A DNA stretch of 64,000 nucleotides from Myxococcales bacterium (lineage in GTDB: Bacteria; Myxococcota_A; Polyangia; Polyangiales; JAFGIB01), in the NCBI GenBank assembly GCA_029880325.1, contig JAOUOP010000025.1, positions 46,000 through 109,999 on the forward strand. Reading direction: 5' to 3'. The notes under the pieces were generated by a model. It ran no database searches. It saw nothing but the letters and a program-made list of their open reading frames with translations, and was not told the DNA's origin. A program made the position numbers and the translations under genes. Below, piece by piece: positions 33,662 through 42,295 of the stretch. Numbering within the stretch: the first letter of the stretch is position 1; each line of letters opens with the position of its first letter.

Positions 33662-36600
33662 TCAACGGGCGCCGGCACACCCGGTTTGCGTCAGCGAAAG
33701 CGCTCCGGGGGCTCCCAACAGGCGCCGGGTGTAGCGGCCGGTCCCCAGGGTCTGGCGGTGACCGAGGGTGATCAGGTGCTCGCGGGCGCGCGAGACGGTG
33801 ACGTTGAGCAGGTTCACCCGGTCGTTCAGAAAACCGAGCGAACGCGGGTCGGTGACGACGCTGCTGAAGATTACCACGCTGCGCTCGCCGCCTTGAAAGC
33901 GATGCACCGTACCCAAAGTCACCCCGGCCTGCTCGGACTCGGCGCCGAAGAGGCTTCCCTGCTCGTCGGCCACGGGATCGAAAGCCAGGCCGCGGGCGAT
34001 GCGGATGCCGCGGCGGGCCACCGCGCGCTGCAGCTGCTCGAGCTGCCCGCGGTAGGGTGTGATGATGGCGATGTCATCGGCGGCGATGCCAGCGTCGAGG
34101 ATCGCCAGCAGCCACTGCATGCAGAGCTCGAGTTCAGCCGGGTTGGTCCAGCTGCCCCCCAGGCGCTCCTGGCGCCCGTCGACGTCGACGAAAAGCACCG
34201 GCGAATGCAGAAAAGGCGCCTGCCGCTCACGACTGCTAGGTGGCGTATGCACCTTCAGCCCATAGTTACAGATGGCATCACAAATGGCGATGATCGACGG
34301 CTGACAGCGGAAGTGATCGGTCAAGCGCAGGGGACCGCCGCAGGCGCGGTCGGCCAGGGACTGCACCGAGTTCGAGTTCTCGGAGCCCACGCGGTAGGGC
34401 GCGAGCACGGCGTCGCTCAGCCGCAGGCCGGCCTGCAGGCGCACGCGGCGCTCGTCGGAAGCGGTGAGTTCCACCACCGGTTCGAGCTGATTGACGTCGC
34501 CGATGATCAGCGCCGAGCGCGCGCGCACAAGCGCCGAAATGGCGTGGGCCGGATGGCACTGGCCCGCCTCGTCGATGACCACGCGCTCGACGTGACGCGA
34601 CTCGGCGACGACGGCGTTGGCCATGGATAGAAGCGTGGAACCCCAAACGCCACAGAGCTGTCGCAACCAGCGCCCGGCCTCGGTCTCGGCGCGGAACAGC
34701 GTGCGCATGGAGCGCTCACTCTGGACACACTCCAGGGCGACCGCAAGCGCCTGCGACAGCTGCTCGGCGTGGAGCGTGGCCCAGCGCTCGCGCAGCGCGA
34801 GGCCGCTTTGTAGAAGCTCGCCGCGCAGGGGATCGAGCGCGCCGCTCGGTGGCGCCACTTCGGGCACGGCGCGCCGTGCCTCGACCACATGCTGCAGGCG
34901 GCGGCGTTCCTTCAGCAGCTCCCGCAGCTCGAGCCGCTCGCCAACTTCGGTGCGTAGGGCCTCGACCTGGTCGATGGCGGTCTCGATCGCCTCTTCCCAG
35001 GCTTCCATATAAGCTCCGGGTTGATCGCGATCGCCACCCGCGGGAGGCAAGGGCCAGGGCGCTGCTTCCGAAGCCCTCGCACGCACGGTCTCCAGCGTCG
35101 CACCGTACTCGGTCTGAACCCTGCGGTAGGCTTTGTCGAGGCGGCGCTGGGCCGACTTTGAAGGATTGCGGCCGGCCATGTCCTCGAGCCTGTCGAGGTC
35201 GACCAGGAGCGACGTCAGACTGGCGAGGTCGGCTTTCTTTTCGACTGGCAACGGCGTCTCGGGGTCGACCTGGCGCTCGCGCAGCTGCGCGTCGAAATGG
35301 TCGAGCTTGGCGCGGGCGGCGGCGGCGGCTCGCTGCGCCTTCATGGCCTTTGCGCGCGGCCCTTCCCGCTGCAGCAGCTGCTGGCGCGCGCGCCGATAGC
35401 CGCGCACGGCTTGCTCGTAGTTCTCGGTGGCCTGCGCCCGTGCGGCCTGATCGCGGGGCCGAGCCCGGGCCAGCCAGGTGAGCGCCTTGCGCAATTGGGC
35501 AGCGGTCACCTTGTGGCAGACCTGCCGGCTGCCGCAGCGCAGGGCCAAGGGCAGGCCGTCGGGGTCGCGGTCGAGGGGCTCGATCACGTTGTCGACAGCG
35601 CGGTTATTGGTGCTGGCGACGAGCAGCAAGCGATCGCCCATCTCGCCCTTATCGACCAGGGCGTCGAGCTGCTCGAGCATGTGCTCGGCGGCCAGGTGCA
35701 GGATCAGGGTGGTCTTGCCGGTACCGGGCGGCCCCTGCACGGCGCACAGGGTCGAACCCAGAAAGCGCTCGGCCGCCTCCCTTTGACCCTGGGTGAGCGA
35801 GCTGTGCTCGAAGGCGGCGCGATGGAGGGCCGCCGCGGGCGCCGGCGCTCGGCCGCTCAAGTAGGCCTCGAGCGGGGTGAGCCTAGTGGCTGCGGCCGGC
35901 GTGTCTTCGCGGCGGCCGTATTCGCCGATCAGAAGCTCCAGCTCGCGCTGCAGATGCCAGGTGGCGCGTACCTGCTGGGCGTCGACCACGATCGCGACGC
36001 CATAGGCCCGCGCCGGCAGCTGGCGGACGGCCATGCGCGCGTTCATGCGCTGGGCGAGCAATGTGAGCAACTCGCTGGGGCTCGCGGCAGTCAGGGTTTG
36101 GGCGTCGGACGCGGCCACCTGGCCATCTTCGGTATCGGGGGCCAGCAATTCGCATAGGGCGGTGAGCAGGACCCTGGGAGCGACGCGCCCGGAGGCGTCG
36201 GCGCGCGCGTCGAGGCCTCTGAAAAACGCCTCCAGCTCGGGAGCCTCGACGCCGAGCTGATCGTGCAAAAGACGCGTATCGATGAAGAGCGGCAGCCGTC
36301 GCTCCTCGACCGGCCGCGGACCGCTGATGCGCAGCTGCACCGGTGCCGGCGGCAAGTTCTTGCTGCGGCGGGCGCGGGCGTCGGGCACCTCGAATGCCGA
36401 GCCGTCGGGCTGCAGGAACTCGACACCGACGTCGCAGCGCAGCAGACCGGCCAGTTCCTGGCGCGGCAGGTGCACCACCGGAAACGCCAGCATGTGCTCG
36501 AGGCGGTCCTCGTCGTCGGCCTCCTGGGCGGCGCGCCCCTTGCCGCCGGAGCCGCTGCGGTACTTTCGGTAGAGCCAGGTCTCGAAGAACGCGGCGCCCG

Positions 36601-36832
36601 CGTGGTCCATGGGCAAGTCCAGCCGGCCCTGCTCGGTCGCCAGGCGCCAGGTCCCCTCGTCGCAGGCGAGGCGCAGGTACTCGAGCCCCTCCACAGGCTG
36701 GACCAGATCGATCGTCAGCCGACCGCGGCCGGGCGGGAGCTTGCGGGCGCGCGGGCGCGTGGCCAGCGCCTCCTCCATGCGCACGCAGCCGAGCCAGTAG
36801 CGCAGCACCTGTCTGGAAAGCTCATCGCCCAT
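33662..36832 (-). CDS. Superfamily 1 DNA/RNA helicase (UPF1/DNA2-like AAA domain)
   Basis: A 1056-aa protein (from ATG 36832; an upstream start at 36877 is possible). Helicase motifs are complete: Walker A GPPGTGKTT near residue 366, motif II VIDEAGQCHPAHA near 750, motif III GDVNQLEPVVEL near 780, and motifs V-VI GTVHRFQGGERSVVIF near 970 with NVTVSRAREHLI. Between motifs I and II lies a long helical insert of about 300 residues rich in Arg, Ala and Glu (QQLLQREGPRAKAMKAQRAAAAARAKLDHF), probably coiled coil. The first 350 residues are not recognisable. UPF1-like enzymes act on nucleic acids in repair, RNA turnover or phage defence; no partner nuclease is encoded next to it. Confidence 0.83.
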   Translation of the reverse strand: MGDELSRQVLRYWLGCVRMEEALATRPRARKLPPGRGRLTIDLVQPVEGLEYLRLACDEGTWRLATEQGRLDLPMDHAGAAFFETWLYRKYRSGSGGKGRAAQEADDEDRLEHMLAFPVVHLPRQELAGLLRCDVGVEFLQPDGSAFEVPDARARRSKNLPPAPVQLRISGPRPVEERRLPLFIDTRLLHDQLGVEAPELEAFFRGLDARADASGRVAPRVLLTALCELLAPDTEDGQVAASDAQTLTAASPSELLTLLAQRMNARMAVRQLPARAYGVAIVVDAQQVRATWHLQRELELLIGEYGRREDTPAAATRLTPLEAYLSGRAPAPAAALHRAAFEHSSLTQGQREAAERFLGSTLCAVQGPPGTGKTTLILHLAAEHMLEQLDALVDKGEMGDRLLLVASTNNRAVDNVIEPLDRDPDGLPLALRCGSRQVCHKVTAAQLRKALTWLARARPRDQAARAQATENYEQAVRGYRRARQQLLQREGPRAKAMKAQRAAAAARAKLDHFDAQLRERQVDPETPLPVEKKADLASLTSLLVDLDRLEDMAGRNPSKSAQRRLDKAYRRVQTEYGATLETVRARASEAAPWPLPPAGGDRDQPGAYMEAWEEAIETAIDQVEALRTEVGERLELRELLKERRRLQHVVEARRAVPEVAPPSGALDPLRGELLQSGLALRERWATLHAEQLSQALAVALECVQSERSMRTLFRAETEAGRWLRQLCGVWGSTLLSMANAVVAESRHVERVVIDEAGQCHPAHAISALVRARSALIIGDVNQLEPVVELTASDERRVRLQAGLRLSDAVLAPYRVGSENSNSVQSLADRACGGPLRLTDHFRCQPSIIAICDAICNYGLKVHTPPSSRERQAPFLHSPVLFVDVDGRQERLGGSWTNPAELELCMQWLLAILDAGIAADDIAIITPYRGQLEQLQRAVARRGIRIARGLAFDPVADEQGSLFGAESEQAGVTLGTVHRFQGGERSVVIFSSVVTDPRSLGFLNDRVNLLNVTVSRAREHLITLGHRQTLGTGRYTRRLLGAPGALSLTQTGCAGAR

Positions 36833-36972
36833 GGAGCGCACCGCGGTGCCGGCCGCGACAGACCGCCGGCACCGCATCGATCGCCGTGGCCAGACACATA
36901 CCTCCGGTATCGGCCAAAGGGGTCACCGATTTCGCATTTTCGACCCCGACCCGCTCCGATAAAAATGTCTCC

Positions 36973-36996
36973 AAAAATGTCCTGGCAGTTTTTTCG
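36973..36996 (+). repeat. Intergenic motif copy B
   Basis: The sequence AAAAATGTCCTGGCAG followed by TTTTTTCGC matches copies A and C at most positions. Directly upstream (36961-36972) AAAAATGTCTCC looks like a partial direct repeat of the same start. It lies upstream of the acyl-CoA synthetase gene and of the divergent helicase. Confidence 0.55.
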
Positions 36997-37013
36997 CAGG
37001 CCCGGCCGTCACC

Positions 37014-37036
37014 GGAAAAACGTCCTGGCAGCTTTT
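37014..37036 (+). repeat. Intergenic motif copy C
   Basis: GGAAAAACGTCCTGGCAG followed by CTTTTC is identical to copy A except for one fewer A. It lies 17 bases after copy B and 74 bases before the acyl-CoA synthetase start, a position suited to promoter-level control, but its role is unknown. Confidence 0.6.
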
Positions 37037-37110
37037 CTGTGGGTGGGTGGGGGCGTGAATTTGTCGGGGTTTCAGGCAGAATCGGCGCCGAGATGAAGGG
37101 TGAGATGAAT

Positions 37111-38724
37111 ATGGCTTCCACTGAATCCGAGACCGAGAAGCTCAAGCGGGCAGCCGCGCGCGGCATGGGCCTTGCGGTCTGGGCCTCGCGCATCGGCGAC
37201 CAACCGGCGCTGATCACGACCATGGGGCGGCGCAGCTTTGCCGAGCTCAACGCAAACGCCAACCGCCTGCTGCGCGCCCTGCGCAGCCGCGGTCTCCAAG
37301 CGGGCGACTCGGTGGCCCTGGTCTGCAGCAACCGTCCCGAGTTCGTGGAGACGATCTACGCCGCCCTGCGCGGCGGGCTGCGCTACACGCCGGTCAACTG
37401 GCATCTGACCTCCGACGAAACCGCCTACATCGCCGAGGACTGCGAGGCCAAGGCCCTGATCGCCGACGCCCGCTTCGCCGAGACCATGGCCCGCACCGCC
37501 GAGCTCGCCCCGGGCGCCGCGGTGCGCCTGGCCATCGGCGGCGAGATTCCGGGCTTCGAGTCCTACGACGACGCCCTCGCAGCCGAGGCGTCAGAGGACA
37601 TCGAGGACCCATCCCTGGGCAACCGCATGCTCTACACCTCGGGCACCACCGGCCGCCCCAAGGGCGTGCTCAGGCCCCCGACCTACTCGGCCGCGCCGTC
37701 GGCGTCGCTGCAAGCCGCCAACTACACGCCCGCGACAGGCCAGCTGCACCTGTGCACAGGCCCCCTCTACCACGCCGCCCCGCTGGCCTTTTCGCTGACG
37801 CTGCCCCTGGCCGCTGGCGTCGGCGTGGTGGTGATGGATCGCTGGGACGCCGAGGAAACCCTGCGCCTGATCGAGACCCTCCGCATCACCCACACGCACA
37901 TGGTCCCCACCATGTTCCACCGCCTCCTGCGGCTTCCAAAGGAGGTGCGCGATCGCTACGACGTCTCCTCCATGGGCTACATCATCCACGGCGCCGCCCC
38001 CTGCCCCGTGGCCACCAAGAAGTCCATCATGGAGTGGTTCGGCGAGGTGGTCTGGGAGTACTACGCCGCCACCGAGGGCGCAGGCTCCACGGTCAGTCCC
38101 CAGCAATGGCTGAAACGCCCGGGTACCGTCGGCAAGCCCCCCACACCCGACCACGTGCTGATCCTGGACGACGACGGCAACCCCTGCCCGCCCAACGAAG
38201 CCGGCACCATCTATCTAAAAGTGCTCAAAGGCGCGAACTTCGAGTACCACAAGGATCCCGAAAAGACCTCCGGCGCCCGTCGCGGCGACCACTTCACTCT
38301 GGGTGATGTCGGCTACCTCGACGACGACGGCTACCTCTACCTCACCGACCGCAGCGCCAACCTGATCATCAGCGGCGGGGTCAACATCTACCCGGCCGAG
38401 GTGGAAGCGGTGCTGCTGCAGCATCCGGCGGTGCACGACGCCGCCGTCATCGGCGTGCCCAACGCCGATTGGGGCGAAGAGGTCAAAGCCGTGGTCGAAC
38501 TTGACACGGCCAGCAGCAAGGCCAGCAGCACGGCCAGCCAGGCCTCGCGCTCCGACACGCTCGCCGACGAGCTCATCAGCTTCTGTCGCGAACGCCTGGC
38601 CCACTACAAGTGCCCACGCAGCGTCGACTTCACCGACGCCCTACCCCGCCACGACAACGGCAAGCTCTACAAACGCCGTCTGCGCGAGCAATACCGCAAC
38701 GCCAGCAAGCACGCCCCGTCGTGA
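37111..38724 (+). CDS. AMP-forming acyl-CoA synthetase/ligase
   Basis: The 537-aa enzyme shows the ANL-superfamily core: P-loop YTSGTTGRPKG near residues 175-185, EYYAATEGAGSTVSP at the adenylate-binding site, and GDVGYLDDDGYLYLTDRSANLIISGGVNIYPAEVE at the domain hinge, with the catalytic lysine in the terminal NGKLYKR. The likely reaction is carboxylate + ATP + CoA to acyl-CoA; the substrate is not known. ATGs at 37093, 37105 and 37111 are all in frame; GGGTGAG spaced about 7 bases favours 37111. A short Ser/Ala-rich insert (ASSKASSTASQAS) interrupts the C-terminal domain near residue 470, which is unusual. Confidence 0.88.
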   Translation: MASTESETEKLKRAAARGMGLAVWASRIGDQPALITTMGRRSFAELNANANRLLRALRSRGLQAGDSVALVCSNRPEFVETIYAALRGGLRYTPVNWHLTSDETAYIAEDCEAKALIADARFAETMARTAELAPGAAVRLAIGGEIPGFESYDDALAAEASEDIEDPSLGNRMLYTSGTTGRPKGVLRPPTYSAAPSASLQAANYTPATGQLHLCTGPLYHAAPLAFSLTLPLAAGVGVVVMDRWDAEETLRLIETLRITHTHMVPTMFHRLLRLPKEVRDRYDVSSMGYIIHGAAPCPVATKKSIMEWFGEVVWEYYAATEGAGSTVSPQQWLKRPGTVGKPPTPDHVLILDDDGNPCPPNEAGTIYLKVLKGANFEYHKDPEKTSGARRGDHFTLGDVGYLDDDGYLYLTDRSANLIISGGVNIYPAEVEAVLLQHPAVHDAAVIGVPNADWGEEVKAVVELDTASSKASSTASQASRSDTLADELISFCRERLAHYKCPRSVDFTDALPRHDNGKLYKRRLREQYRNASKHAPS

Positions 38725-38746
38725 TCACCCCGCGAAACCCGACGCC

Positions 38747-39850
38747 TCAGAGTTCAGCGCTCTGCTGCGGACGCCGCGGCCCCAGGCGCAGTCGCCCGGG
38801 CACCTCCACCATGCGCGGCGGCGAACGCAACAAGCCAAAGGAACGCAGCGCCCCCATCTCGTAGGTCCCGGGACGAAGCCCCTCGAAGCGGGTCTGCGTT
38901 GCCCCGTCGACCCAACCGACCGGCACCCCCTCCACCAACACGATGGCCCGCGTGATGGCGTTGTTGACCACGTGCAAAGTGCCGTCGCTCCCCTGGGGCC
39001 GCGGTCCGGGACGACGCTCGATGCGCGCCATGGCCGAGGTGTCCAGCATTGCGTGGGCGGTGCGATGTTCGATGGGCGCAGGCGCATCCACTTCATCTGC
39101 GCGCAGCGCGTAGCGCGGCAGCTCCAGCGGCACCACCGCCGTCAGCTCGGCCCCCCAGGGACCGAAACGAAAGCCGGGCGGCAAGGAACCGCCGCTACAG
39201 CGCCGCGACAGGTTATCGCGGGACTGATTGGTCCATTCCGCCAGCAGGGCGCACATCAACTCCGCCGGCCCCTCCTGATTGGCCTTGGCTCGGGCGCCGA
39301 ACTCCCGCCGCACCCGCACCCGCGACTGCGAGCGCCCCGACTCGTTGCCCGCAAACCACGCGGCCAGTTGCCCGGGCCCCAGGGAACGCCCGCCCAATCC
39401 GTCAAAGAGGTAGACCCCCGAAACATCGCGCCTGAGGCGCACCTGGGCGCCCTCGTCCACCGGCCACCCGGAGCCAACGAAACGCGCCCGCAGCCGATCG
39501 ATCGACAAATCCACGTGCAGCTCGCCGGCAGGCGGCGACACCGACAGCGCCTTGCGGCTCCTGAAGCCGGGCGGAACGATGAAGCTCACGCGGTAGACCA
39601 GGCGCCGCGCGGCCACCAGGTCATCGCTGTCCTCGGAGTCGTCGCGCATCACCGCCGGATGGATCGGCGGCGCACGCCGGGGCTCGGCAACGGCGGCCGG
39701 CGTCGGCTGCACGTGGCTGGCCCAGTCGGCGGCCTCCAGCACGGGGCTCGGCGGCGGTGGCAGCTGGTGGTGGCCCGAAGGGGACTCGTCACCGCAGCCC
39801 CCGAGGAGCCCGCAGCACAGCAGCCATGGCGCCAGGGCGCGCGGGTTCAT
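38747..39850 (-). CDS. Hypothetical lipoprotein (367 aa)
   Basis: From ATG 39850 there is a signal peptide with lipobox LLGGC (APWLLCCGLLGGCGDES), followed by a Pro-rich linker. The rest has no recognised domain. It shows mixed alpha/beta character with LVYRVSFIVPPGF, DVSGVYLFDGLGGRSL and a C-terminal segment LHVVNNAITRAIVLVEGVPVGWVDG. The last part resembles a PEGA-type surface repeat in tone only. It lies 12 bases after a small gene that is presumably in the same operon. Confidence 0.65.
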   Translation of the reverse strand: MNPRALAPWLLCCGLLGGCGDESPSGHHQLPPPPSPVLEAADWASHVQPTPAAVAEPRRAPPIHPAVMRDDSEDSDDLVAARRLVYRVSFIVPPGFRSRKALSVSPPAGELHVDLSIDRLRARFVGSGWPVDEGAQVRLRRDVSGVYLFDGLGGRSLGPGQLAAWFAGNESGRSQSRVRVRREFGARAKANQEGPAELMCALLAEWTNQSRDNLSRRCSGGSLPPGFRFGPWGAELTAVVPLELPRYALRADEVDAPAPIEHRTAHAMLDTSAMARIERRPGPRPQGSDGTLHVVNNAITRAIVLVEGVPVGWVDGATQTRFEGLRPGTYEMGALRSFGLLRSPPRMVEVPGRLRLGPRRPQQSAEL

Positions 39851-39862
39851 GGACAACTCGGC

Positions 39863-40264
39863 TCAGCGTCCCACGTCGACCGCATCGCGCAGCGCGGCCA
39901 GGGCGGGGTCGTCTTGAAGCGCCTGGCGCAGGAGCGCCCCGATCTCACCCCGCTCCTCGGGCCCCAGCACCCCTCCGAGCCCCTCAATCGATTGCTCGAC
40001 CAACGCATCGATGGCCTGCTCGGCCGTGATCGCCCCGCTGCGAACGGCCTCGGCCAAGCTCTCCACCGACGCCCCCTGGGCCCCGCCAGCCGCTTCGGCG
40101 ACTCCGACCCCCGCCGACACTTCGGGCGCGGCCACCCCCTCGGCGCCCTCGAGCACCTTGCGAAAGGCGGCTCCAGCGGCGTCTGCCCCGCCCCCGGACT
40201 CCACTCCGGAGCCCGTCGCTGCAGAGCCAGCGGGCTTTGCGTCTGTCGGTTTGATCGAACTCAT
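39863..40264 (-). CDS. Small hypothetical protein with conserved-looking helical C-terminus
   Basis: From ATG 40264 the product is 133 aa. The first 55 residues are low complexity (Gly/Ala/Ser/Glu). The rest is a helical region, SLAEAVRSGAITAEQAIDALVEQSI, then LGPEERGEIGALLRQALQDDPALAALR, which looks like a folded unit. I do not recognise the family. It has no signal peptide or membrane segment. It heads a two-gene set with the lipoprotein that follows. Confidence 0.6.
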   Translation of the reverse strand: MSSIKPTDAKPAGSAATGSGVESGGGADAAGAAFRKVLEGAEGVAAPEVSAGVGVAEAAGGAQGASVESLAEAVRSGAITAEQAIDALVEQSIEGLGGVLGPEERGEIGALLRQALQDDPALAALRDAVDVGR

Positions 40265-40359
40265 GGCCTCATGCTCCCGGAATGCTACGGCTGGGTCGGT
40301 AAGCGGCGCAAGCGCGCCCCGATTTAGGTTATCGGCCAATCTCCGCGTCGGTTGCGCGC

Positions 40360-40389
40360 TTGACGTGGGTCGGGGCTGGTCCCTATGTT
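40360..40389 (+). promoter_or_regulatory. Putative promoter of the merR-folE-like pair
   Basis: TTGACG (40360-40365) and TATGTT (40384-40389) are separated by 18 bases, slightly longer than the sigma70 optimum. A stretched spacer is common for MerR-controlled promoters. It lies 15 bases upstream of the MerR start codon, consistent with autoregulation. Confidence 0.45.
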
Positions 40390-40404
40390 TTTAATTGAGC
40401 AATC

Positions 40405-40908
40405 ATGAGTTCCACGGGCGACGGATACGGCGAAGCCGGCGACATCGAGTGGCTGACCACGGGCGACATGGCCCGTCTGGGGCACACCACGCTGCGAACG
40501 GTGCGGTTTTACGAGGCCCAGGGCCTGATCGTGGCTCGCGATCGCGCCGAGGGCAGTCACCGAAAATTCCACAAAACGGAATTTTCGAAACTTCAGATAA
40601 TCATGGATTTGCGCGATGCAGGACTCTCGGTCCAGGAGATTCGCGAGTTGATCGAGACCAAGGAGCGCTGTGAGGACGTGGTGGCCGCCTCCGAGGAGCT
40701 GGCCGCGGGCGTGGGCGCCCAGCTCGCCGAACTCGATCGGCGTATCACGGCCCTGCATCGGGTACGCCGCGAACTACTCAAGCTCATGGACATGCTCGAG
40801 GTCTGCCGCAAGTGCGGCGTCACGGACTATCCGGAGCACTGTGGCGACTGCAACGTGGTGCAGCGCTGTGGCGCCGATCGGGCCACGGCCCTGCTCTGGA
40901 AGAACTGA
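40405..40908 (+). CDS. MerR-family regulator with C-terminal cysteine cluster
   Basis: A 167-aa regulator. The N-terminal winged helix-turn-helix reads LTTGDMARLGHTTLRTVRFYEAQGL, followed by the dimerisation helix (ELDRRITALHRVRRELLKLMDML). The C-terminal effector part contains five cysteines in CRKCGVTDYPEHCGDCNVVQRCG, a layout suited to binding a metal or an iron-sulfur cluster, or to redox sensing. MerR proteins usually activate the gene beside them by twisting a promoter with a long spacer. The next gene, an atypical GTP cyclohydrolase I, starts seven bases after the stop, so it is the obvious target or partner. Confidence 0.85.
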   Translation: MSSTGDGYGEAGDIEWLTTGDMARLGHTTLRTVRFYEAQGLIVARDRAEGSHRKFHKTEFSKLQIIMDLRDAGLSVQEIRELIETKERCEDVVAASEELAAGVGAQLAELDRRITALHRVRRELLKLMDMLEVCRKCGVTDYPEHCGDCNVVQRCGADRATALLWKN

Positions 40909-40915
40909 GCGCAGC

Positions 40916-41572
40916 TTGGCCAACACCCAGGCCAACGCCCAGGCCGACTCCCAGGCCAACACCCAGGCCGACTCCCAGGCCGAGGCGCGCAGGCGACCGG
41001 ATGTCGCACGCGCTGCCGCGGCGCTCGCAGACTTTCTTCGCGCCCTCGGGCACGCCCCCGAAGACGACCCGGAGCTGTCCAAGGCTCCGCAGCTCACAGC
41101 CCAGGCCTTCGCCGAAGAACTCCTGAGCGGTTATGCCATGGACCCGGCCACGATTCTGGCCGACACCATGGAAGCCGGCCCCGACGAGGGTCTGGTGGCG
41201 GTGCGCTCGATCCAAACCACCATCGTCTGCCCCCACCACCTCCTGCCCGCAGGCGGCCTGGTGCACCTGGCCTACGTCCCCGGTTCGCGCCTGGCGGGCC
41301 TGGGATCGCTGGCGCGCCTGGTGCAATGCCTGGGGCGGCGCTTGACGCTGCAGGAGACCCTGGTGCGCGAGCTGGCCGAGACCCTGATGACGGGTCTCGG
41401 CGCCCGCGGCGCCGGTTGCCTGGCCGAGTTCACCCCCGCCTGCCTGACGGCGCGCCGGCCCGACTGCCACCGGGCCCGCAGCGTGAGCATGGCAGCGGTG
41501 GGCTGCATGGCGCCGGGCGAACCCATGCACGCGGCCTTTCTACAGGCCGTCGGCGGCATCGACCACCGATAG
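40916..41572 (+). CDS. Atypical GTP cyclohydrolase I (FolE-like)
   Basis: A TTG at 40916 gives 218 aa. After a repetitive N-terminus, the sequence follows FolE: ADFLRALGHAPEDDPELSKAPQ, AFAEELLSGYAMDPATILADTMEAG, zinc site CPHHLLPAGG, GLGSLARLVQCLGRRLTLQETLVRELAETL and a terminal HAAFLQAV. The zinc ligands Cys and His of CPHH and a third Cys (PDCHRAR) appear to be kept. The position equal to the E. coli catalytic His179 seems to be Pro, and the segment after it is shortened. It may be a diverged enzyme making dihydroneopterin triphosphate, or one with altered chemistry. The start is weak, with no clear ribosome-binding site. Confidence 0.7.
   Translation: MANTQANAQADSQANTQADSQAEARRRPDVARAAAALADFLRALGHAPEDDPELSKAPQLTAQAFAEELLSGYAMDPATILADTMEAGPDEGLVAVRSIQTTIVCPHHLLPAGGLVHLAYVPGSRLAGLGSLARLVQCLGRRLTLQETLVRELAETLMTGLGARGAGCLAEFTPACLTARRPDCHRARSVSMAAVGCMAPGEPMHAAFLQAVGGIDHR
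40919..40984 (+). repeat. In-frame 12-base tandem repeats at the FolE-like N-terminus
   Basis: About five units of 12 bases (AACACCCAGGCC and variants with GAC or TCC/GCC) encode Asn/Asp-Thr/Ser/Ala-Gln-Ala. Because the unit is a multiple of three, copy-number change would alter length without shifting frame. Confidence 0.75.
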
Positions 41573-41579
41573 CCGGTCC

Positions 41580-42212
41580 CTACTCCAGTTCGATCAGGTG
41601 ACCCATGCGCCGATTCTTGGTGTCGAGGTAATCGCGGTTGTGATCGTTGGGGGCGATACTCATCGCCTCCCGCCGCGCCACCCGCACCCCGTCCTTGCGC
41701 AGGGCCTCCACCTTGGCCGGATTGTTGGTCATCAGAGCGATCGAAGCGACGCCCAGGTCGTCGAGGATCTCCGCCGCCGCGTGGTAGCGGCGCGAGTCGG
41801 CGTCAAAGCCGAGCTGCAGGTTTGCGTCGACCGTGTCGACGCCTTCCTGCTGCAGCGCATAGGCGCGGATCTTGTTACCGAGGCCAATGCCGCGCCCCTC
41901 CTGGCGCAGGTAGATCACGACACCACTGCCTGCATCGGAGATGCGCACCAAAGCCTGGTCCAGTTGCTCGCGGCAGTCGCACTTCAACGAGTGCAGGACT
42001 TCGCCCGTAAAGCACTCGCTGTGCACACGGCACAGCACCTGCTCGCGGCCCAGTAGCTCGCCGGCCACGAAGGCGCAGTGCTCGACGCCGGTCTCCGGCT
42101 CGCGGTAGATGATGACCTGAAGCGCACCGTAATCGGTGGGAACTTCGGCGTCGGCGTAGCGCACGACGCCGGGGCGCTCAAGGGACTCGGTTGCGGGATG
42201 AACTTCATTCAT
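41580..42212 (-). CDS. ribA: GTP cyclohydrolase II
   Basis: The 210-aa protein is a stand-alone RibA. The zinc ligands lie in VHSECFTGEVLHSLKCDCREQL, the catalytic region in YLRQEGRGIGLGNKIRAYALQ, and the phosphate-binding RRYHAAAEILDDLGV and LMTNNPAKVEAL follow. It opens GTP to diaminohydroxyphosphoribosylaminopyrimidine, the first step of riboflavin synthesis. Other riboflavin genes are not adjacent. It is downstream of prfA and convergent with the FolE-like gene, so two GTP cyclohydrolases lie tail to tail. Confidence 0.95.
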   Translation of the reverse strand: MNEVHPATESLERPGVVRYADAEVPTDYGALQVIIYREPETGVEHCAFVAGELLGREQVLCRVHSECFTGEVLHSLKCDCREQLDQALVRISDAGSGVVIYLRQEGRGIGLGNKIRAYALQQEGVDTVDANLQLGFDADSRRYHAAAEILDDLGVASIALMTNNPAKVEALRKDGVRVARREAMSIAPNDHNRDYLDTKNRRMGHLIELE

Positions 42213-42295
42213 CGTTCAAACTTGAGCTCCGTCCGGGGCGGCGCGTCCGGGCTAATGTAGGTCTTCAAAGGGGCACGTCAAGCCGCGCGGCGGCA

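Noticed and set aside
42213..42295. Possible FMN riboswitch before ribA
   Set aside because: The gap between prfA and ribA is only 83 bases, too short for the conserved aptamer, and its hallmark segments are absent.
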